A DNA stretch of 42,750 nucleotides from Methanomicrobiales archaeon (GTDB lineage Archaea > Halobacteriota > Methanomicrobia > Methanomicrobiales > JACTUA01): positions 1-42,750 of the forward strand of contig JASEFH010000023.1 of the NCBI GenBank assembly GCA_030019205.1. Direction: 5' to 3'. The position numbers and the translations under genes are program-made. The notes beneath the pieces are model-generated. The model ran no database searches. It was given only the letters and a program-made list of their open reading frames with translations, and was not told the origin of the DNA. Below are positions 7,913 to 16,890 of the stretch, one piece after another (positions within the stretch are counted from its first letter, which is position 1; each line of letters starts with the position of its first letter).

Positions 7913-8272
7913 ATGACAGGGGAGGCGAAGAAGGGCGGAGGGGAGCTTCCCGACGGGTTGGAGAAGCAGAAGGCGCACAGGGAGCGGATCGTTCGCACGG
8001 CCGTCGCCAGTTTTGCCGGGCTGGGGGTGGGAGCGCTCTCGTTTCTTTTGGGCGGAGAACCGGACGCCGCGACCGCCCTCCAGCCGAACGCGTCCCTCGG
8101 CATCATCCTGCTGGTCATCGGTATCGTCGTCCAGCGCTATATCTTTATCGCGCTGCGGATCGATCCGACGACGCTCACGACGAAAGACTGGTTCTATCAG
8201 GGTTTCATGACGTTCGCCTTCTGGTACATCGCATGGACCGTTCTCCTGACTCCTCTCTATTTTAACCTCTGA
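7913..8272 (+). CDS. EMC6-like archaeal membrane protein
   Basis: A small integral membrane protein of 119 residues. A charged N-terminal tail (1-25) is followed by three hydrophobic segments at about 29-46, 61-80 and 95-118, with ALRIDPTTLTTKDWFYQGFMTFAFW between the last two. This topology and sequence style match the archaeal EMC6-type family, related to the EMC6 subunit of the eukaryotic ER membrane protein insertase. It precedes ABCE1 by 23 bp on the same strand, so the two are likely co-transcribed. A link between membrane insertion and ribosome recycling is suggested only by position. Confidence 0.7.
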   Translation: MTGEAKKGGGELPDGLEKQKAHRERIVRTAVASFAGLGVGALSFLLGGEPDAATALQPNASLGIILLVIGIVVQRYIFIALRIDPTTLTTKDWFYQGFMTFAFWYIAWTVLLTPLYFNL

Positions 8273-8295
8273 ACCGTTGTCCGCGAGGAAGTGCC

Positions 8296-10065
8296 ATGCG
8301 AATTGCCGTCATTCACCGGGAACGATGTCATCCCAGGCGGTGCGGCACGGAGTGCATTCTCTACTGCCCGCGGGTCCGGACCGGAGACGAGACGGTCCTG
8401 ATCGGGGAGCACGGAAAAGCGGTTATTTCCGAGGAATTGTGTGTCGGGTGCGGCATCTGCGTCAAGAAGTGCCCATTCGAGGCGATCGACATCGTCGGGC
8501 TCCCCGAGGAGCTGGAGCACCCGACACACCGCTACGGTCTCAACGGGTTCGTCCTCTACGGGCTGCCTGCCCCGGTGGAAGGCAAAGTTACGGGAATCCT
8601 GGGTGCGAACGGTATCGGCAAGAGCACCGCCATCAGGATCCTCACCGGTCAGCTCCAGCCCAACCTGGGGCAGCTGGAGGAGAGACCGGACTGGAAGGAG
8701 ATCCTGAAGGAGTACACCGGCACCGCGCTCTTCGAGTACCTGCAGCGTGTCGCGCAGGGAGCTGTAAAAACGGCGCAGAAGCCGCAGTACATCGACCAGA
8801 TCCCCCGGGTCTTCCAGGGGAGTGTGGACGCGCTGCTGCGCACCACCGACGAGCGGGGGAAGCTCGAGGAGTACATCGATCGCCTCGCCCTCCGCTCCAT
8901 CCTCGAGCGCGATATCGGCACGATCTCCGGGGGGGAGCTGCAGAGGATCGCCCTTGCCGCGTGCCTCTCACGGGACGCGGACTTCTACTTCCTGGACGAA
9001 ATCACTCCTTTCCTGGATATCTACCAGAGGATGGTCGCCGCCGACCTGATCCGGGAACTCGCCTCCATGCGCCCCATCGTCATCGTGGAGCACGATCTCG
9101 CCATTCTGGATATGCTTGCCGACACGGTCCACATCGGTTACGGCAAACCCTCGGTCTACGGCATCATCACCCAGCCCAAAGGCGTTCGGAACGGCATCAA
9201 CCAGTACCTGGAGGGCTATCTGCACGAGGAGAACATCCGCTTCCGGGACTACGGGGTCTCGTTCGAACGGAGGATGCACGGCGGGGAGGCGGTGCTGGAG
9301 ACGCTGCTCGAATTTCCGGCGCTGACCAAACGATACGGGGCGTTCACCCTCCACGCGGAGGGGGGGGATATCCGCGCCGGCGAGGTGCTCGGCGCGGTCG
9401 GTCCGAACGGGATCGGGAAGAGCACGTTCGCCCGCCTACTCGCCGGCGAAGAGAAGGCAGACGAGGGGAGCCCCGATCGCACGATCCGGGTCTCCTACAA
9501 GCCGCAGTATATCAAGGGGACATCGTGCGACACCGTGGAGTTCGTGCTGAGGAGTATCACGAAGCGGTTCGACTCCTCATTCTACCAGCACGAAGTGGTC
9601 GAGCCGCTCGCCCTGCAGTACATCCTCCAGAAACCGGTGAACGAGCTCTCGGGCGGCGAACTGCAGCGCGTCTCGATCGCTGTCTGCCTCTCGCGGGACG
9701 CGGATCTCTACATCCTGGACGAGCCCAGCGCCCACCTGGACGTGGAGCAGCGGGTGCGTCTGCCGCGGGTGATCCGCAGCCACGCGGAGGCGAAGAAGGC
9801 GGGAGTGCTCGTCATCGACCACGATATCTACCTGATCGACATGATCAGCGAACGTATGATGGTATTCTCGGGGACTCCGGGTGTATCCGGCGAGGCGCTG
9901 GGGCCGTTCGAGATGGAAGAGGGGATGAATCGCTTCCTCCGCGAGATCGGGATCACCTTCCGCCGGGACAGGAGCGGGAGGCCCCGGATCAACAAGCCGG
10001 GTTCATTCCTGGATCGCGAGCAGAGAGCGCGGGGCGAGTACTACTACTCCGAAGCGAAGAAGTGA
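8296..10065 (+). CDS. rli1: ABCE1/Rli1 ribosome recycling ATPase
   Basis: An iron-sulfur twin-ATPase of 589 residues that splits 70S ribosomes after termination (with aRF1) or during rescue (with Pelota). The N-terminal domain has eight cluster cysteines at 11, 16, 20, 24 and 49, 52, 55, 59 in the canonical ABCE1 spacing. NBD1 has Walker A GANGIGKST at 103-111 and signature ISGGELQR; NBD2 has Walker A GPNGIGKST and LSGGELQR, then DEPSAHLD. In NBD1 the Walker B/D-loop reads DEITPFLD instead of the usual DEPSSYLD, keeping the catalytic Asp-Glu and the D-loop LD. The hinge and C-terminal RPRINKPGSFLDREQ stretch are typical. It forms a rescue cluster with pelA and rqcH just across the divergent promoter. 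Confidence 0.97.
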   Translation: MRIAVIHRERCHPRRCGTECILYCPRVRTGDETVLIGEHGKAVISEELCVGCGICVKKCPFEAIDIVGLPEELEHPTHRYGLNGFVLYGLPAPVEGKVTGILGANGIGKSTAIRILTGQLQPNLGQLEERPDWKEILKEYTGTALFEYLQRVAQGAVKTAQKPQYIDQIPRVFQGSVDALLRTTDERGKLEEYIDRLALRSILERDIGTISGGELQRIALAACLSRDADFYFLDEITPFLDIYQRMVAADLIRELASMRPIVIVEHDLAILDMLADTVHIGYGKPSVYGIITQPKGVRNGINQYLEGYLHEENIRFRDYGVSFERRMHGGEAVLETLLEFPALTKRYGAFTLHAEGGDIRAGEVLGAVGPNGIGKSTFARLLAGEEKADEGSPDRTIRVSYKPQYIKGTSCDTVEFVLRSITKRFDSSFYQHEVVEPLALQYILQKPVNELSGGELQRVSIAVCLSRDADLYILDEPSAHLDVEQRVRLPRVIRSHAEAKKAGVLVIDHDIYLIDMISERMMVFSGTPGVSGEALGPFEMEEGMNRFLREIGITFRRDRSGRPRINKPGSFLDREQRARGEYYYSEAKK

Positions 10066-10629
10066 TGAGTGGGCATCGCTCTTCGTCCCCGTCGTAAGAT
10101 CGGTCTCGATAGATGGTTGTGATAACGGACAGATTCTTGTGAATTGTTCGCACCCGACCAGCCGTACGTCCCGACCGCACTTCTGGATGTGCACCGGATG
10201 AGGGCGGCTCCGTGCCGCTCTTCCCGGGCCAGGAGGTCAACGCGACTCGCGGGGAGGGAGGGGGAAGGGGATGCGCCCCCCTCCCCCATCCCCAAAGGTA
10301 ACGATAGGGCCGGAGAATCAGGGATGCGAAGCTCCGACCGGCGCTGACGGTCCTGATCAATCCCCCTCCCGCCAGAACCGGGACCGTCACACCTCCTCCC
10401 CGAGCCGCAAGCCCCGCCATGATCGCCATCGTTTCATCGGACGACTGAGGGCCCCGGGGATGTAAAGGAGCCGGGCGAGGATCAATAGGCCCTCGTGCCG
10501 ACGAGGGCAATGCGGCTGCCCTCCCGCCGGTGCAAGAATCGTGCCGGGCAGGCGGAACAATCCCTGCATTTCGTGTTCGTTGTAAATTAGAAAATTTATC
10601 ATACACCCTGAAGCAAACCACCCTATGGT
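10066..10629. other. Gene-free stretch with promoter of the next gene
   Basis: GC-rich and without an acceptable frame until about 10575, where it becomes AT-rich. A GGGGATGC motif at 10267-10274 is followed by CATCCCC within about 20 bp, giving a short inverted repeat. No tRNA-like sequence was found. Confidence 0.5.
10590..10601 (+). promoter_or_regulatory. Probable TATA box for the 402-residue protein gene
   Basis: GAAAATTTATCA lies about 35 bp before the start codon at 10630 in a short AT-rich island, giving a leader of about ten nucleotides. Confidence 0.5.
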
Positions 10630-11838
10630 ATGCCGGAGGAGAAGTCTTCATATCTGCCCCTCGGGGAGAGACTGAACCTTCTGCAGAGAGAGTTCGTTTC
10701 CTACATCCAGAAGAATGCGAAGAAGGTTGAGGCGAACCTGCCTGTCTTCTACGGTTACGTGATCGCCTCTCTCGACGATCTCGGAGGAGAGATCGATGAT
10801 GCCTCCTATGATGCGTTCATCGATGCGATCTCCGGCAAGCTCCTGGAGGGGTGCGGGCGTGCCGCCGATCCGGAGTTCATCGAGAAGGTGATCGCGAACG
10901 CGCTCCGCTGCCGGAAGCACGCCGCCGTCCGAACGGGTCTGGATATCGCCGCGGGCGTGCAGCTGATGAAGGCAGGCGACTACGCCCATGCCATCCCCTA
11001 CCTCTCCCGGTACGCGGAGGCGGACGCCGCCATCGGAACCGCTCTTGCCTACTGCTACTACATGCTCTCCCTCTCCGAGATCGCCGGCAGCGGAGGGCGA
11101 ACGGGGGCCCGTCCGGGCGAGTCGGAACTCCTCGCCCGCGAACAGATGCTCCTCCTGGTGGAGAGGGCCCCGCCCGTTCACCGCCTCCCCGAGCTCCTGG
11201 CCGTTTCGGATCCGCTGGTCACCCGGGCCTTCTGGCTCATGATATCCTGTGCTCTGGAGTGGTTCCCGAGCGAGAAGCGGTTCTTCTACATGGGGCTGGA
11301 GAAGGCCCGCCGGGATGGCAACCGCGAGATGCGGCTGGAACTCCTGAAGATCGCCACGGAGCGTTTTTTTGACGATATGGTCTTCCTTCGCGAGTCATTC
11401 TACATCCGCCTGGAGGAGCGCGACGCGATCGGCGCCGCCGGTGTCGTCAAGCAGATGATGCAGCAGTATCCGGAGGATCTCGAGCCGATCTACTACGGCA
11501 TGAAGCTCTCGCTGCTGACCACTGTTCGGTCCACGTATGAGACCTTCCGGAAGCTGGCGATCGCGAAGGGCATGCCTCCGTATCTCGTCCAGCTGCAGGA
11601 TCTCGCATTTGCCCTCCTCACCCGGGAGAACCAGAACGCGCTCCGCCTCATAAGGGACCTGAAGAGGAAGCCGCCCTCTCTCCCCTACTACGCGACCGCG
11701 CTCGAGTATATCGCCCATGACTTCTTCCACGAGGACGAAAAAAGGGCGAAGAGGGCGAAGAAAGCTCTCCTCGACTCCATCGACCAGTTCTGCCTGCAGA
11801 CCCTCCGGGTGGAGCCCAGGATTGCGCTCCAGGACTGA
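10630..11838 (+). CDS. Conserved helical (TPR-like) protein of unknown function
   Basis: I do not recognise this 402-residue protein by name. It is soluble and almost entirely helical, with no signal peptide or membrane segment. The N-terminal 100 residues form an acidic helical domain (FVSYIQKNAKKVEANLPVFYGYVIASLDDLGGEIDD). From about 110 onward, helix pairs such as GVQLMKAGDYAHAIPYLSRYAEADAAIGTALAYCYYML resemble TPR repeats, and MRLELLKIATERFFDDMVF, AAGVVKQMMQQYPEDLEPIYYGMKLSL and the ending continue the solenoid. It stands alone with its own promoter, downstream of ABCE1 and before the motility block. A scaffold or adaptor role is the most one can infer. Confidence 0.8.
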   Translation: MPEEKSSYLPLGERLNLLQREFVSYIQKNAKKVEANLPVFYGYVIASLDDLGGEIDDASYDAFIDAISGKLLEGCGRAADPEFIEKVIANALRCRKHAAVRTGLDIAAGVQLMKAGDYAHAIPYLSRYAEADAAIGTALAYCYYMLSLSEIAGSGGRTGARPGESELLAREQMLLLVERAPPVHRLPELLAVSDPLVTRAFWLMISCALEWFPSEKRFFYMGLEKARRDGNREMRLELLKIATERFFDDMVFLRESFYIRLEERDAIGAAGVVKQMMQQYPEDLEPIYYGMKLSLLTTVRSTYETFRKLAIAKGMPPYLVQLQDLAFALLTRENQNALRLIRDLKRKPPSLPYYATALEYIAHDFFHEDEKRAKRAKKALLDSIDQFCLQTLRVEPRIALQD

Positions 11839-12705
11839 GCAGGGGCTGGGCGGATCTCCTTGCCATTGCGCATGTCCCGCTCCGGGTATGCGGATCCCCT
11901 CGATGGAGACGCTTTCCAGAGGTTCTCCGGGTTCCTCCCCAGTCCGCCACCTTCTTTCCGGAGTCCACGCCTTCGATGCTACGGGGTCCGATCATCCGCC
12001 GATCCCCGACCTTCCCGGAACCGGATCGGGCATTCCGGCTGACATGCCTCCGGCCGGTCATTCTGGTTCTGGGAGCGGGATGGAACCCCTCGCCCCCTCT
12101 CCCCGTTCCCCGTCCCGGCAACAGCGGAATCCAGGGACCGAGGATTCGTGCAGGCCCTTCCCCCTGCCTTCATCCCGCGGCACGGCAGACTCTTTCGGCG
12201 ATTCTGAAACGGTGCCGGGGTCTCAGTGCAATTCCGGGGGATCGGTCCCGCTTTATCCACCACGATTCGGGTCTGTTGGGCTGGATCCCGGTAGGATGGG
12301 ATGCGGTGCGGGCCCATCGCATTGACGGATCCAAAAGGGATTCGCCCTCCCCTCGCACCGTGCTATCTGGCCCTTTTCAAAGACGGTATCCCGATCAGGG
12401 AATCGGTCCTGGCTGGATTCGGGCCCGTTCCCTTCCGATGCCAATCGCCCCCTGCCAGCATATCCGGGCCTTTCGCACCTGGGGGAAGGGGGGGTACTGC
12501 CGCTCTTCCCCATTGCCTCATCCTCGCCTGGATACTCCCGGAACAGAAGAGCAGCCGTACGGCTCCTCCATCGCTCGGGCTGTATGGTGCCATCCCGGTT
12601 GCGGAGGCAGTCCCCGTCTCGGATGGGCGGATATTCGGGCAGCCGGGGGGAACGGAGTGGACCCCGGGAGATCCCGGGCTGTTCGATGCATGGCTGGCAA
12701 TCGCT
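11839..12705. other. 867-bp GC-rich gap without gene
   Basis: This is the region between the helical protein and the convergent propeller gene. Long frames occur on both strands but are Pro/Arg/Ser-rich, overlap one another and lack ribosome-binding sites. Small palindromes are present: an inverted repeat at 11999-12005/12023-12029, a 12-bp palindrome AGCCGTACGGCT at 12553-12564, and CCCGGG twice, 4 bp apart, near 12662-12680. It may be decayed DNA or an untranslated region; nothing decides this. Confidence 0.5.
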
Positions 12706-13890
12706 TCAGGGGAACAATGAGAAGAGGTTCTCGAGCCATGTGCGGACGGCAGCGATGCACGCCTCCACGCCGCCGAAGGGTTCACCGGGCGGTTGCGGGA
12801 CCGCGGCGGCATTCTGCCCGCGATCTGCCTCCCCCGCGGGTTCGCGGTGCGGCGGGGGTGTCACGGGCATCGACGGTCCTCCCGCCCCCTCCGGCGGTCG
12901 AATCGGGATCAGCGGGGATCGCTCGGACCAGCCGTAGATGTAGCCAACCGATGCCGGTGTCGTGAACCAGCACCTCCCCTCGCCGTCCAGGAAGAGCCTC
13001 CTCACCCGGCTGCCCCAGAGCCCTTCGGGTTTGCCGATGTGGGACTGTATCTGCCCTTCTACCGCGAGGAAGATGCCGCTGTCGGTCGCGAGAAGGAGTT
13101 CGCCCGCCGGCGTGCGTGCGACATCCAGGATCTCCTCCGTGCGGGGGAAGAGCGCATCGACCCGGATCTCGATCGTCGGGGAATGCCCCCGCCGCAGGTG
13201 GTAGACGTGCGTGCCGTTGAAGAGGAGGATGCCGCCCGTGGGGTCGCTTCGGAGTTCGCGGATGCCGATCCAGCTGCCGGGGAGCGGCTGGAAACGGACA
13301 GGTTCGGACCCGTTCTCGAGCACGAAGACGCCCGCTTCACCACCGGCGAAGTAGACCGCTCCGCTCTCGGGATCCCGCGCCATGCTGTATATGTGGTTGC
13401 AGGATAGCCCGCTCTCCCCGTGGGGCTTGAACCAGGTCCATGTGCCGTTGCGGTAGCGGTGCAGGCCGGCATCCCCGCTGGCGATCCACATCGCGTCGTC
13501 CTGACGCAGGATGTCCTGGACGATCAGGTTCTTCAGCAGCTGCTGGTCCCGGAAAGTGGTGAATCCGCTGCCGTTGTACCACTGCAGACCCGTCGAGTAA
13601 CCGATCCAGAGCGTCCCTTCCGCGTCCCGCTCCAGCGAGAGTACCCGGTCGCTCAGGATGCCTTCCCCCCGCCGGGAGTGGTTCGGGTGGAGGGTGCGCC
13701 AGGAGCCGTCGAAGATGGCGAGCCCGTTGTCTGTGGCGAGGTAGCATTCGCCGTCCCTGCCGAGGACCATGTCGCTCACCCGCACCGAGGGGACCTGGTC
13801 CAGCCCGGGCGAGAACTGGACGATGCCGCCCTGCGCGTTCCCGATCGCACAGACGACGAGGCAGAGGAGAACGGCTACAGCTCGATGCAT
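12706..13890 (-). CDS. Secreted beta-propeller protein at the end of the che operon
   Basis: A 394-residue exported protein. Residues 1-20 form a Sec-type signal peptide (MHRAVAVLLCLVVCAIGNAQ). The rest repeats a blade pattern of about 40-45 residues seen in two-component-regulator propellers: DGECYLATDNGLAIFDG, GTLWIGYSTGLQWYNG, AMWIASGDAGLHRYRNG, GAVYFAGGEAGVFVLENG, GELLLATDSGIFLAVEG, GRCWFTTPASVGYIYG. A Pro-rich linker and a short hydrophobic C-terminal helix follow. No kinase or membrane sensor domain is attached. The start at 13890 lies inside cheD (16-bp overlap); an in-frame ATG eight codons earlier is possible. Position suggests co-expression with chemotaxis; a ligand-binding or cell-surface role is inference. 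Confidence 0.8.
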   Translation of the reverse strand: MHRAVAVLLCLVVCAIGNAQGGIVQFSPGLDQVPSVRVSDMVLGRDGECYLATDNGLAIFDGSWRTLHPNHSRRGEGILSDRVLSLERDAEGTLWIGYSTGLQWYNGSGFTTFRDQQLLKNLIVQDILRQDDAMWIASGDAGLHRYRNGTWTWFKPHGESGLSCNHIYSMARDPESGAVYFAGGEAGVFVLENGSEPVRFQPLPGSWIGIRELRSDPTGGILLFNGTHVYHLRRGHSPTIEIRVDALFPRTEEILDVARTPAGELLLATDSGIFLAVEGQIQSHIGKPEGLWGSRVRRLFLDGEGRCWFTTPASVGYIYGWSERSPLIPIRPPEGAGGPSMPVTPPPHREPAGEADRGQNAAAVPQPPGEPFGGVEACIAAVRTWLENLFSLFP

Positions 13891-14360
13891 GTGCCGTCCG
13901 CCCTTCGAATGCATACCTTCCCGTTCGCGCGCGGATAGTATACGAGCGAGCGCCCGAAGGTGCCGCCGGTCTCTTCGGCCCGGATGCGGATGCGGTGCTC
14001 GTGCAGGAGAAGCCGGAGCGCTGTGACGTTCCTCTCGCCGATGTTCAGTGCGCCGCACAAATTCCCGAACATGGTCGATCCGCCCACCAGGAGGGCCGCG
14101 ACCGATCCGTTCCTGCAGCCCTGCTCCCGCAGACCCGAGAGCAGCACCTCCAGGGCGCTGTCGGCGTACTTACCGGGGCGATCCCGTCTCCCGTTTGCCG
14201 CGGGCAGCATGACGTGCGCCATGCCTCCCAGCGACCGGACCTCATCGTGCAGGATGAGCGCCACGCAGGATCCCAGCCCGATGGTGGACAGAGGGGTGCA
14301 GCCGATCCGGTACTCGCCGATGCCCACGACGGTCGCATCCCTGCATACTGCCTCCCCCAT
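13875..14360 (-). CDS. cheD: CheD, chemoreceptor glutamine deamidase
   Basis: CheD deamidates glutamines of methyl-accepting chemotaxis proteins and binds CheC, raising its CheY-P phosphatase activity. In archaea it also contacts CheF. The 161-residue protein carries the family's GLGSCVALILHD with catalytic Cys32, and AHVMLP with His49; Thr26 completes a triad whose spacing equals that of Thermotoga CheD (T21, C27, H44). The later LLVGGSTMFG and NIGERN motifs are also present. It starts eight nucleotides after the cheC stop and overlaps the propeller gene at its end. Confidence 0.96.
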   Translation of the reverse strand: MGEAVCRDATVVGIGEYRIGCTPLSTIGLGSCVALILHDEVRSLGGMAHVMLPAANGRRDRPGKYADSALEVLLSGLREQGCRNGSVAALLVGGSTMFGNLCGALNIGERNVTALRLLLHEHRIRIRAEETGGTFGRSLVYYPRANGKVCIRRADGTCIEL

Positions 14361-14368
14361 AACGGACC

Positions 14369-14986
14369 TCAGGCGGGAGGCTGCAGCAGCCGTTCCAGGA
14401 TCCGCAGGATGTCGCAGAGCATGGGGGGGTTGGGGAGCAGCATCAGATCCGCGACGATCCGGTGCTCGTCCGATGTCAGCTCGGTTTTGAAGAGCACCAC
14501 CTCGTTGACGTCGGCAGCCGGATCTGCCAGAAGGGACTCCATCGCCGCGTGGGGCATGTCGATCGCCAGGCTCGGCGGCGATGGAAGCATGACGATGTTG
14601 AGGAGCTCCGCAGTGGCGTCCAGGAAGGACGAGACCATGATGTTCCCGATCTCCAGGAGGGCGCTGCGGTCCATCTCCGAGAGGCCGCGCTCCCGATCGG
14701 TCATCCCCAGCAAGGTGTTCGTCATCCGGATCGCCGAGCTGCCGGGAAGGCAGAGGAGGACGAACCCTCCGCTGGAGAGCTCGCCCTGGATCTGGAACAC
14801 CACCAGCGCTGCTATCTCGTCTCCCAGGTGGAGGTGAACGTCGCCGATATCCAGCATGCGGACTTCGGGCACCGTCATCTGTATGTTCGTGTTCAGCATC
14901 TGCGACAGGGTGGTGGCCGCATGGGCAGCACCGATATTCCCCAGTTCGTTCAACGCATCGAGCTGGCTACTCGTCAGCGTCATCAT
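14369..14986 (-). CDS. cheC: CheC, CheY-P phosphatase
   Basis: CheC removes phosphate from CheY-P. Both active-site signatures of the family are visible: E14-x2-N17 in ALNELGNIGAAHAATTLSQML and E112-x2-N115 in LLEIGNIMVSSFLDA, so both sites look intact. The 205-residue length is normal; the usual GGxxxL-type strand is seen as LSSGGFVLLCLP. The ATG at 14986 overlaps the cheA stop by 4 bp (ATGA); the second codon is also ATG. Confidence 0.96.
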   Translation of the reverse strand: MMTLTSSQLDALNELGNIGAAHAATTLSQMLNTNIQMTVPEVRMLDIGDVHLHLGDEIAALVVFQIQGELSSGGFVLLCLPGSSAIRMTNTLLGMTDRERGLSEMDRSALLEIGNIMVSSFLDATAELLNIVMLPSPPSLAIDMPHAAMESLLADPAADVNEVVLFKTELTSDEHRIVADLMLLPNPPMLCDILRILERLLQPPA

Positions 14987-16890
14987 GCATCTCCTTCGAT
15001 CAGTGTGTGCACGTCAAGGATGGGCACAACGTCCCCGTCCCCCGGAATGGTGACCCCGCTTATCCCCCGGCATGTGCCGAAGATGCTGGAGAGAGGCTTG
15101 ACCACCACCTCCTGCTGCCCGTCCACGGCGGAGACGGGGATGCAGAACCTGCGGCCCTGATCCTGGAGGATGATCAGCACGTCCCGACCGTCCGAACTGC
15201 CGAACATGTCCTCCAGGCGGTGCAGGGGCAGCACCTCGCCGCGAACCATGATCGCCTCCCTCCCCCCGATGCGGTAGAGGGATTCGGGTCTCAGGCTGGC
15301 GACCTCCACGATGTTGTGGATGGGCAGGGAGCAGCGCCGCTCCCCGATCCTCACCATCATCACATCGACGATCGCCATCGTCGGGGGGAGCATCAGCACG
15401 AATCGCGTCCCCATGCCCTCGGCGGATTCGACCCGGATCGTCCCCTTGAGGGACTCGATTGCGCTCCGCACGACGTCGAGCCCCACGCCCCGCCCGCTGA
15501 TATCGGTCACCGCGGAGGCCGTGCTGAATCCGGGCCTGAAGAGGAGCTCGATCGCCTCCTCGCGGGTGAGGGCATGGGAGGCCTCGATGATGCCCTTCTC
15601 GATGGCCTTCTCCCGCACCCTCTCCACCGAGATACCGGCGCCGTCGTCCTCGATCTCCAGGATCACGTTGTCGCGGTCTCTCCGCGCCGAGAGGCGGATC
15701 GTACCCTTCCGGGGCTTCCCCTTCGTCTCCCTCACCTCGGGTGGCTCGATGCCGTGGTTCACCGCGTTTCGGATCAGGTGCAGGAGCGGATCCGAGAGGC
15801 CGTCCATGACGCTCCGATCGAGCTCCGTATCCCCGCCCTCGACGACGAACTCGATCTCCTTGCCTTCGTGGCGGGCTGTGTCGCGCACCACCCGCGGGAA
15901 GCGGTTGAAGATATGGGTGAGCGGGATCAGGCGGATGTTCATCATGAGGGCCTGGAGATCGGCGACAGAGCGGCCCATCATGTTCAGGGCTTCGTCGAGC
16001 TCCTTGATCTCGTACCGGGAAGCGATCTGCTTCAACCGCCCGCGGTTGATCACCAGGTCCTCGACGAGGTTCATCATGGTGTCCAGGCGGGCGATGTCCA
16101 CCCGGATATGCTTCACCTCGCGGGCCCTGTCCGTCCGTTCGGGCGGCGGGGCGGAGTTTGCTGCGGTGAGCGACCCGCCCGCAGGTTCAGCCCCGTCCAG
16201 GGGGAGGACGGAGACTTCGGCCACCTCGGACCCGTTCGCCGCCGTCTCGATCGCCTCCCGCCCGGCATCGCTCTCCAGGATCACCGTGAACCCGCCGTCG
16301 AACTCTCCGTCCTCGAGCACCTGGCGGGGGGGTGTCGTGGCCCGGATGCATCCGATCTCCTGGAGGTTCTCCAGGACGAGCATCGCCCGCAGGTTCCTCG
16401 CCAGGCATCCTGCGTCCAGGCGGACATCGATCGAAAAAGCCTGTTTCGGAGCCCGGCCGTCCGCTTCTCCGTTGTCCGGAAGCGGCGCATGCCCTTCCGC
16501 CCTGCATGCCTGGAGGAAGTCCGCGAGTGCGGTCAGCAGGTCCCGGGTCTGCGGCAGGGAGCCGTCCCCGCCTCCCTCGATGTCGTCGAGCAGGGCCTCG
16601 ATCTGGTCGGTGCACCGAAGCAGCAGGTCGATCGGCGCCTCGACTGCCGGAGGCAGGGCGCCGCTGCGGACGAGCTGGAAGATGTCCTCCATCGCATGGC
16701 AGAGCCTCTCCATGCCCTCGAATCCCAGGGAGGCGGACATCCCCTTCATGCTGTGGGCGGCGCGGAAGATCTCGTCTATGTCCCCCTCCCCGGATCCGCT
16801 CTCCAGGGCGAGGAGGTTCCTCACCAGGATCTCGTGGTTTTCGCGGGACTCCGCCACGTAGAGCTCCCGGTACATCTCCGCATCCGTCAT
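14983..16890 (-). CDS. cheA: CheA, chemotaxis histidine kinase
   Basis: The central kinase that passes phosphate from receptor complexes to CheY and CheB. Of 635 residues, P1 (HPt) carries His46 in IFRAAHSMKGMSASLGF. A P2-like region at about 145-235 is joined by linkers. The P3 dimerisation helices are at about 265-330 (VDIARLDTMMNLVEDLVINRGRL). P4 ATPase motifs are HLIRNAVNHGIE (N box), IEDDGAGI (G1), FRPGFSTAS and GRGVGLDVV (G2). P5, the CheW-like domain, runs to the end (VDVMMVRIGERRCSLPIHNIVEV). The start at 16890 overlaps the cheB stop by 4 bp; the longer open frame is out-of-frame cheB sequence. Confidence 0.97.
   Translation of the reverse strand: MTDAEMYRELYVAESRENHEILVRNLLALESGSGEGDIDEIFRAAHSMKGMSASLGFEGMERLCHAMEDIFQLVRSGALPPAVEAPIDLLLRCTDQIEALLDDIEGGGDGSLPQTRDLLTALADFLQACRAEGHAPLPDNGEADGRAPKQAFSIDVRLDAGCLARNLRAMLVLENLQEIGCIRATTPPRQVLEDGEFDGGFTVILESDAGREAIETAANGSEVAEVSVLPLDGAEPAGGSLTAANSAPPPERTDRAREVKHIRVDIARLDTMMNLVEDLVINRGRLKQIASRYEIKELDEALNMMGRSVADLQALMMNIRLIPLTHIFNRFPRVVRDTARHEGKEIEFVVEGGDTELDRSVMDGLSDPLLHLIRNAVNHGIEPPEVRETKGKPRKGTIRLSARRDRDNVILEIEDDGAGISVERVREKAIEKGIIEASHALTREEAIELLFRPGFSTASAVTDISGRGVGLDVVRSAIESLKGTIRVESAEGMGTRFVLMLPPTMAIVDVMMVRIGERRCSLPIHNIVEVASLRPESLYRIGGREAIMVRGEVLPLHRLEDMFGSSDGRDVLIILQDQGRRFCIPVSAVDGQQEVVVKPLSSIFGTCRGISGVTIPGDGDVVPILDVHTLIEGDA

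Noticed and set aside
10066-10629. Possible tRNA gene (short GTTCG-like strings)
   Set aside because: No acceptor stem, anticodon arm or full T-loop could be assembled; the same was true of the other gaps.
11976-12965. A 329-codon frame on plus in the gap before the propeller gene
   Set aside because: It extends antisense into the propeller gene, is Pro/Arg-rich, and has no promoter or ribosome-binding site.
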